Of a stretch of 20,606 bases of DNA, positions 16,044 to 20,606 are shown piece after piece. Source of the stretch: Ruminococcaceae bacterium UBA7101. Lineage in GTDB: Bacteria > Bacillota > Clostridia > Oscillospirales > Acutalibacteraceae. A program made the position numbers and the translations under genes. Within the stretch, counting starts at the first letter, position 1, and each line of letters starts with the position of its first letter. The notes beneath the pieces were generated by a model. That model was given only the letters and a program-made list of their open reading frames with translations. It was not told the origin of the DNA and searched no databases. The stretch is taken from positions 1 to 20,606 of the forward strand of contig DKYL01000092.1 of the NCBI GenBank assembly GCA_002493325.1, given 5' to 3'.

Positions 16044-17444
16044 ATGGCTAAAGAAAAAATTAAAATCGGTCAGGAGGGCATCTATGACGCCCGCAAGCTT
16101 GGCACACCTAAAATGGTTGTTCTCGGCTTTCAGCATATGTTTGCTATGTTCGGTGCTACGGTTACCGTTCCGCTTTTAACAGGACTGAGTATTTCAACCA
16201 CACTTTTATTCGCTGCACTTGGAACGCTTTTGTTCCATTGCTTAACAAAATTCAAGGTGCCTGCTTTCCTTGGCTCATCATTTGCCTTTATCGGCGGTTA
16301 TCTTGCTATTGCTCCCTGGATTGAAAATGCCGACGGCACCAAAACAGCCAATAAAGAGCTTCTGCCTTATGCCTGTCTTGGTGTAGCCTGTGCAGGTCTG
16401 CTTTATCTTGTTGTAGCTGCTCTTATTAAGATTGTCGGTGTCAATAAAATCATGAAGCTGTTTCCGCCTGTTGTAACGGGTCCTATCATTATGGCTATCG
16501 GTCTCGGTCTTGCACCATCAGCAGTTAACAACTGTAAAACAAACTGGTGGCTCGCCATTGTTGCGCTTGCACTCGTTATTATCTTCAATATTTTCGGTAA
16601 GGGTATGGTTAAGATAATTCCGATTCTCCTTGGCATCATCGGTGCATACATTGTTGCTGTGCTTGTGGGCAATGTCGGTGGAGTTGAAGGCTTTGCCATT
16701 GATTTCAGCGGTGTTAAGGAAGCTGCGTGGATTGGTAATCCTATTGAGTGGTCATCAACTGTATTCGGCGGTGTTCACGATAAATCCCTTGCTGTTTCTG
16801 CAATTATTGCCATTGTGCCGATTGCTATTGCTACTATGATGGAGCATATCGGTGATATATCGGCAATTTCTGCAACAGTAGGCAAGAACTACATTTCTGA
16901 CCCGGGACTGCACAGAACGCTTCTCGGTGACGGTCTTGCAACAACACTTGCTTCACTCTTCGGTGCTCCTGCCAATACAACCTACGGCGAAAATACAGGT
17001 GTGCTTGCACTTTCAAAGGTTTACGACCCGAGAGTTGTAAGAATTGCTGCATATTTTGCTCTTGTGTTCTCCTTCTGCCCTAAGTTTGCTGCTGTTATTG
17101 AGTCTATTCCCACAGCAGTTGTAGGCGGTATATCATTCGTGCTTTATGGTATGATTTCTGCAATCGGTGTAAGAAATGTTGTTGAGGCAAAGGTTGATTT
17201 CTCCAAGGCTCGTAACACAATTATTGCTGCTGTAATTCTTGTTGTTGCACTTGGTCTTACCAATGGTATTACCTTCTCAATCGGCTCAAATACAATAACA
17301 TTGACTGCACTTGCTTGTGCTTCAATTGCAGGTATTGTGCTTAATGTTATTTTCCCTGAAAAGGATTTCAATCCTGAAAATGCTTTTCAGTCAGTCACCG
17401 AGTCCAAGCAAATAAATGTGAATGAAAATAAAAAGAAAAAATAA
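16044..17444 (+). CDS. uraA: Uracil permease (NCS2 family, UraA/PyrP-like)
   Basis: Integral membrane uracil:proton symporter of 466 residues, a normal length for this 14-helix fold. Hydrophobic segments fill most of residues 25-445. The substrate-site glutamates of UraA are matched by E267 in MEHIGD and E316 in NTTYGENTG, the most conserved family motif. The residue matching the E. coli UraA proton-coupling His (third after the EH pair) is Asp271 here, a replacement I recall from other clostridial members. The N-terminus has GATVTVPLLTG, and the C-terminal tail is lysine-rich and cytoplasmic. AGGAG (16033-16037) lies 6 bases before the ATG. Coupling with upp favours uracil over xanthine as substrate. 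Confidence 0.93.
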   Translation: MAKEKIKIGQEGIYDARKLGTPKMVVLGFQHMFAMFGATVTVPLLTGLSISTTLLFAALGTLLFHCLTKFKVPAFLGSSFAFIGGYLAIAPWIENADGTKTANKELLPYACLGVACAGLLYLVVAALIKIVGVNKIMKLFPPVVTGPIIMAIGLGLAPSAVNNCKTNWWLAIVALALVIIFNIFGKGMVKIIPILLGIIGAYIVAVLVGNVGGVEGFAIDFSGVKEAAWIGNPIEWSSTVFGGVHDKSLAVSAIIAIVPIAIATMMEHIGDISAISATVGKNYISDPGLHRTLLGDGLATTLASLFGAPANTTYGENTGVLALSKVYDPRVVRIAAYFALVFSFCPKFAAVIESIPTAVVGGISFVLYGMISAIGVRNVVEAKVDFSKARNTIIAAVILVVALGLTNGITFSIGSNTITLTALACASIAGIVLNVIFPEKDFNPENAFQSVTESKQINVNENKKKK

Positions 17445-17449
17445 TTTCT

Positions 17450-17483
17450 AAACGGACAGGCATCTGCCTGTCTGTTTTCTTTA
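17450..17483 (+). terminator. Terminator of upp-uraA
   Basis: GGACAGGCA (17454-17462) pairs with TGCCTGTCT (17465-17473), extended by AAAC/GTTT, and is followed by TTTTCTTTA. The loop is tight (ATCT). It begins six bases after the uraA stop. Confidence 0.85.
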
Positions 17484-17485
17484 TG

Positions 17486-17514
17486 TTGTATTCTGTAAGT
17501 AATTATGCTAAAAT
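17486..17514 (+). promoter_or_regulatory. Predicted extended -10 promoter of the DUF2804 gene
   Basis: TTGTAT (17486-17491) and TAAAAT (17509-17514) are 17 bp apart, and TGC (17506-17508) makes an extended -10. The leader would be about 24 nt. It follows the uraA terminator directly, so the gene is a separate unit. Confidence 0.6.
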
Positions 17515-17544
17515 AGAATTACAAATCTTGAAAGGGGTAATGGT

Positions 17545-18576
17545 ATGAGAAATCATCAGGTTACGAATGTTCAGCCGCTGTTAAATGAGGACGGCTCTCT
17601 TCGTGAACCGGGCTGGAGCACACAGCTCGTTCAGGTTTATGACAGAGCAAAAATCAAAAAGAGAAAAACCCGTATTAAAGAATGGGACTATTATTCGGTT
17701 ATCTCAAACAAACATAATATTGCCGTCTGCTTTACTGTATCCGATTTAGGTTATTTAGAGCTTGAAAGCGTCAGCTTCCTTGATTTCTCACTGCCAAGAG
17801 AGAATACGCAGGGCAGTATGGCACCCTTCCCGATGGGAAAACTGAAAATGCCACCCTCATCTGTAACAGGTGATGTTTCGGTTCAGAATAAAAGTCTTGC
17901 TGTCAAATTTATCGTTAAGTATAATAAGCGTATTATCCTCTGTGATTTCCCTGCCTTTGACGGAGGTAAGGGCTTGAAGGTGAATATATCACTTGAAAAT
18001 AATCCTGCCGATGATACAATGGTTATTGCTACCCCTTGGGCTGAGGACAGCAAAGCCTTCTACTATAATCAGAAAATCAATTGTATGCCTGCTTCAGGTA
18101 AGGTTGAATATGACGGCAAAATCTATGAATTTGACCCGTCAACGGATTTCGGCGGACTTGACTGGGGCAGAGGTGTCTGGACCTATGACAATACCTGGTA
18201 TTGGGGCTCAGGCTCAGGTGTTGTTGACGGTCATCGCTTCGGCTTTAATATCGGCTATGGCTTTGGTGACACTGCCGCTGCAAGTGAAAATATGCTTTTC
18301 TATGATGGTGTGGCACATAAGCTTGATGATGTGACCTTTAACATCAGCCCGAATTATACCGACAAATGGACATTCACCTCATCGGACGGCAGGTTTGAAA
18401 TGGATTTTGAGCCGATTATTGACAGGTCTGATTATACCAGTGCTGCTAACATCATTGTAACTGATCAGCATCAGGTGTTCGGCAGAATGACAGGTAAGGC
18501 TGTGCTGGATGACGGAACAGAAATTCATATCAAGGATTTCCTTTGTTTTGCAGAAAAGGTGCATAATAAATATTAA
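17545..18576 (+). CDS. DUF2804 domain-containing protein, function unknown
   Basis: Predicted 343-residue soluble protein with no signal peptide and no membrane segment. The sequence matches what I recall of the DUF2804 family. It has an N-terminal LLNEDGSLREPGWS segment, a central beta-rich part, a Trp-rich stretch GGLDWGRGVWTYDNTWYWGS (about residues 207-226), then GFNIGYGFGD, and a basic/aromatic C-terminus. The many aromatic and glycine residues and predicted beta structure suggest a lipocalin-like or AttH-like sandwich that could bind a hydrophobic ligand, but no catalytic motif can be named. AAAGGGG (17531-17537) lies 7 bases before the ATG. It is alone between terminators, so its location next to pyrimidine genes says little about its role. 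Confidence 0.8.
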   Translation: MRNHQVTNVQPLLNEDGSLREPGWSTQLVQVYDRAKIKKRKTRIKEWDYYSVISNKHNIAVCFTVSDLGYLELESVSFLDFSLPRENTQGSMAPFPMGKLKMPPSSVTGDVSVQNKSLAVKFIVKYNKRIILCDFPAFDGGKGLKVNISLENNPADDTMVIATPWAEDSKAFYYNQKINCMPASGKVEYDGKIYEFDPSTDFGGLDWGRGVWTYDNTWYWGSGSGVVDGHRFGFNIGYGFGDTAAASENMLFYDGVAHKLDDVTFNISPNYTDKWTFTSSDGRFEMDFEPIIDRSDYTSAANIIVTDQHQVFGRMTGKAVLDDGTEIHIKDFLCFAEKVHNKY

Positions 18577-18588
18577 ATCTTTTCCTAT

Positions 18589-18615
18589 TCCCGAACCTTT
18601 TGTTCGGGATTTTTT
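18589..18615 (+). terminator. Terminator of the DUF2804 gene
   Basis: An 8-bp stem TCCCGAAC (18589-18596) pairs with GTTCGGGA (18602-18609) around CTTTT and is followed by six T (18610-18615). The T run almost touches the -35 box of the next promoter. Confidence 0.9.
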
Positions 18616-18616
18616 G

Positions 18617-18645
18617 TTGACAAAATTTATACATTGTGTTACAAT
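18617..18645 (+). promoter_or_regulatory. Consensus promoter of the padR operon
   Basis: A perfect -35 TTGACA (18617-18622) is 17 bp from TACAAT (18640-18645). The start point would be near 18652, with a leader of about 38 nt. The whole -10 box lies inside an inverted repeat, so the promoter should be strong but blockable. Confidence 0.8.
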
Positions 18646-18650
18646 GTATA
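18628..18650. promoter_or_regulatory. Probable PadR operator (autoregulation)
   Basis: Perfect 10-bp arms TATACATTGT (18628-18637) and ACAATGTATA (18641-18650) flank the centre GTT. The site contains ACAT and ATGT half-sites like those reported for PadR regulators. It covers the spacer and -10 box of the promoter driving the padR gene 40 bases downstream, so the PadR protein probably represses its own operon. Confidence 0.75.
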
Positions 18651-18689
18651 TGCATTGAATAACAAGGTATAAATACAGGAGGTATTTTT

Positions 18690-19016
18690 ATGAGATACAG
18701 TAAAGAACTGCTCAAAGGCAGTACACCGATTTTAGTAATGAGCGTTTTAAGAAATCAGGATTTGTATGGCTACAAAATTATCCGTGAGCTTGAAATGCGC
18801 TCAGAGAATGTTTTTGAAATGAGTGAGGGAACACTTTATCCCATTCTCCATTCTCTTGAAAAGGAAAAGTTTCTTGTTTCCTATTGGGAGGAGGTTGACG
18901 GCAGACGTCGCAAATACTATCACCTCACCGATAAGGGTCAGAAACAGTTTGAGGAAAAGAAGAAGGAATTTATCTCTTACAGCAATGATGTTAAAAAGGT
19001 GCTTAGCTTCGCCTGA
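18690..19016 (+). CDS. PadR-family transcriptional regulator
   Basis: Predicted 108-residue winged-helix repressor, the size of the short PadR subfamily (N-terminal domain plus one C-terminal dimerisation helix). Family hallmarks are LYGYKIIRELE in the recognition region, then EGTLYPILHSLEKEKFL and the wing GRRRKYYHLTDKG. AGGAGG (18677-18682) lies 7 bases before the ATG. The gene is followed after 9 bases by the HAAS-type membrane protein gene, a pairing common in Gram-positive bacteria, where such short PadR proteins control membrane or envelope-stress genes. The inducer is unknown. Confidence 0.93.
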   Translation: MRYSKELLKGSTPILVMSVLRNQDLYGYKIIRELEMRSENVFEMSEGTLYPILHSLEKEKFLVSYWEEVDGRRRKYYHLTDKGQKQFEEKKKEFISYSNDVKKVLSFA

Positions 19017-19025
19017 GGTATCCGT

Positions 19026-20543
19026 ATGAAAAAAGACGATTATATAGAAGCGGTTTTGACCTCCTTCAAGGGCAGAAATAAAAAAATGATTAAGGATGAG
19101 CTAAGCACGCACCTTGATGATAGAATAGAACGATTTGTAGAAATGGGTTATTCCCTCAGCCGTGCTGATGAAATGGCAGTTGAAAAAATGGGCGACGCCA
19201 AAGAAGTGGGCGTCAGTCTGACAAAGCTTCATTCAAGAAAATCCGCTGCCGCTGCAAGCATTATTCTGTTTTTAATTTATGCAGTTGTGTCAATCTCTAT
19301 GTTGTTTTTACTGTATGAGTGGAGAAGTGATATAAATTTAGGCAAGCTGGGTGCAGAGTATTTGTTTTTATTGCTGAGCGTTAGCGGTCTTATAATATCA
19401 AATAAATTTAAAAGTTTTTTGCCTACATTGATTTCACTGTTATTTACAATTCTAATGATAGCTGTAAAAATAAAGCTTAGCTTTCATTCAATGCTGCTTT
19501 TCAGTGCGTATACTCTTTTAAGCGGCAGGCTTGATGAATTTTTGATTATAACACAGGTTGATAATAAGCTTGATAATAGAATTTTGTTTTATTTAACAAT
19601 TGCTTTTTATTCACTATGGCTGATTGCACATTTGTTTACTTTTATTAATGTGTTTAAGTTCAATAAATTGCAGTATTCAAAAAGTAAAGCTAAATGTGAA
19701 TCTGGTTTTAGAACAGTGTTGATAATTACAGCGGTGTTCTTTACATTTGTAACAGCGGTTGTGACCCTTGCCAAGGTCACAGATGAATATGGTATGGAGT
19801 ATGGCTGGATAAATGCAGTATATTATGATGGTATCTGTATTCTTGAAAGTGATGAGCAATGTGATATTGAAGATTGTTATTACGATGATTTTTATATTTC
19901 GTCAAAAAGATATATGAGTGGTGTTGAATATAAAAATGCTTTTGGTGACCATGGATATTCAGGAGCATGTTTGGCAAGTGAGGAAAAATATAATGACAGT
20001 ATAGAGTATTATCGCAAGGAATATGACTGTTATTATACCTATTCCAAAAAATATATTGCCGTTGTTCCGTTTTGCATTGATGAAACGGCTTCACCTGACG
20101 ATGAACAGAATTATTATCAGCCCTGCTTTGACAATGTAAAATGGTATGATACTGCAAATACGGAAGAGATAATTGTTGCCATGAACCGTGATACCGACCC
20201 CATTGATACAGGCGTAACCGTTGTTGGATTATACGATGTAAGTGAAGCGAGTGATTATGCGATTGTTTATGGTATAAGAGATATGGTCTGGGGGCTTTGC
20301 ACACCCGGTGAAGGGCTGAACGAAGGCTATGAGAGCTTCAGCGAAAACGATATAAAACGCTTTGAAGCTATTACCAACAGCGAATATCTTGGTGATGACG
20401 GAAACGAAACACATATCTACCATTTTATGATTGATGACCGAATTGATATGCTGGTTTTCTTCCCTGAAAAGAAGGTAACTTATTATCACGGATATGAATG
20501 TTTGTTAGAGCATTCCTTTGAAAGATCTCCTATGTACAGATAA
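19026..20543 (+). CDS. HAAS-prefix membrane protein with a large Cys-rich extracytoplasmic domain
   Basis: Predicted 505-residue membrane protein of unknown function. Residues 1-65 resemble the HAAS/permease-prefix (DUF1700-like) helical domain: IKDELSTHLDDRIE, then GYSLSRADEMAVEKMGD. Hydrophobic segments lie at about 74-97, 108-125, 129-148, 186-212 and 229-250. Positive loops (NKFK near 126-129; K/R-rich 211-229) place the N-terminus inside and residues 251-505 outside. That outer domain is acidic and Tyr-rich with nine cysteines and matches no family I can name. TGAGG (19014-19018), formed by the padR stop, lies 7 bases before the ATG, giving tight coupling with padR. The gene, especially 19250-19720, is visibly richer in A/T and in TTA/TTT codons than the pyr genes. 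Confidence 0.75.
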   Translation: MKKDDYIEAVLTSFKGRNKKMIKDELSTHLDDRIERFVEMGYSLSRADEMAVEKMGDAKEVGVSLTKLHSRKSAAAASIILFLIYAVVSISMLFLLYEWRSDINLGKLGAEYLFLLLSVSGLIISNKFKSFLPTLISLLFTILMIAVKIKLSFHSMLLFSAYTLLSGRLDEFLIITQVDNKLDNRILFYLTIAFYSLWLIAHLFTFINVFKFNKLQYSKSKAKCESGFRTVLIITAVFFTFVTAVVTLAKVTDEYGMEYGWINAVYYDGICILESDEQCDIEDCYYDDFYISSKRYMSGVEYKNAFGDHGYSGACLASEEKYNDSIEYYRKEYDCYYTYSKKYIAVVPFCIDETASPDDEQNYYQPCFDNVKWYDTANTEEIIVAMNRDTDPIDTGVTVVGLYDVSEASDYAIVYGIRDMVWGLCTPGEGLNEGYESFSENDIKRFEAITNSEYLGDDGNETHIYHFMIDDRIDMLVFFPEKKVTYYHGYECLLEHSFERSPMYR

Positions 20544-20582
20544 TAAAAATAAAAGTCGTTTTATAACGGCTTTTATTTTTAT
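20543..20582 (+). terminator. Terminator of the padR operon
   Basis: A long stem (20543-20560 with 20565-20582) has core GTCGTT paired with AACGGC (one G-T pair), a TTAT loop and A/T-rich outer arms that supply the T tract. It starts at the stop codon of the membrane protein gene. The arms are A-rich on the left, so it may also work on the minus strand. Confidence 0.85.
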
Positions 20583-20606
20583 GTAATTTATTTGTAATTA
20601 TTTTAA

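Noticed and set aside
19777..20304. 175-codon minus-strand open frame rich in His, Tyr and Gln
   Set aside because: It is the reverse of the Asp- and Tyr-rich outer domain of the membrane protein, which explains its odd composition; no ribosome site or family match.

Overview
The window looks like a chromosomal segment from a moderately AT-rich Gram-positive anaerobe of the Clostridia, most likely a gut Oscillospirales/Ruminococcus-type bacterium. The reasons are strong AGGAGG-type ribosome sites, near-consensus sigma-A promoters, a class 1B dihydroorotate dehydrogenase pair (pyrK-pyrD), separate catalytic and regulatory aspartate transcarbamylase genes (pyrB-pyrI), and a secreted protein with the Ig-like repeats common in that group. 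The genus is an inference from these traits, not a database match.

Layout: (1) 1-109, the 3' part of a tRNA-Lys(UUU) gene and its terminator. (2) 127-2203, a secreted M14 zinc carboxypeptidase with four Ig-like repeats, ended by a terminator shared with the convergent operon. (3) 2216-4546, minus strand: a family 4 glycosidase (GH4) gene translationally coupled to a PfkB-type sugar kinase gene. (4) 4570-15229, plus strand: one operon encoding all of de novo UMP synthesis, in the order pyrC-carA-carB-pyrK-pyrD-pyrF-pyrE-pyrB-pyrI, followed by a TetR-family regulator gene and a strong terminator. (5) 15313-17483, a uracil salvage and uptake operon, upp-uraA. (6) 17486-18615, a single gene for a DUF2804 protein of unknown function. 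(7) 18617-20582, a PadR-type repressor gene and a membrane protein gene with an N-terminal HAAS-like prefix and a large Cys-rich outside domain, under a promoter that overlaps a perfect 10+10 bp inverted repeat.

The genes of blocks 4 and 5 form a coherent pyrimidine region. CarAB makes carbamoyl phosphate, PyrBI and PyrC make dihydroorotate, PyrDK oxidises it to orotate, PyrE and PyrF convert that to UMP, while UraA and Upp import uracil and convert it to UMP. No pyrR gene and no long attenuator leader is visible: the predicted pyrC leader is only about 30 nt. Regulation must therefore differ from the Bacillus PyrR model. The two regulatory leads are the TetR gene at the end of the operon and an AAGATA element at an identical position downstream of the -10 box of both the pyrC and upp promoters.

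There is no CRISPR array, insertion sequence, phage gene or obviously broken gene, and no gene-free stretch longer than about 200 bases.
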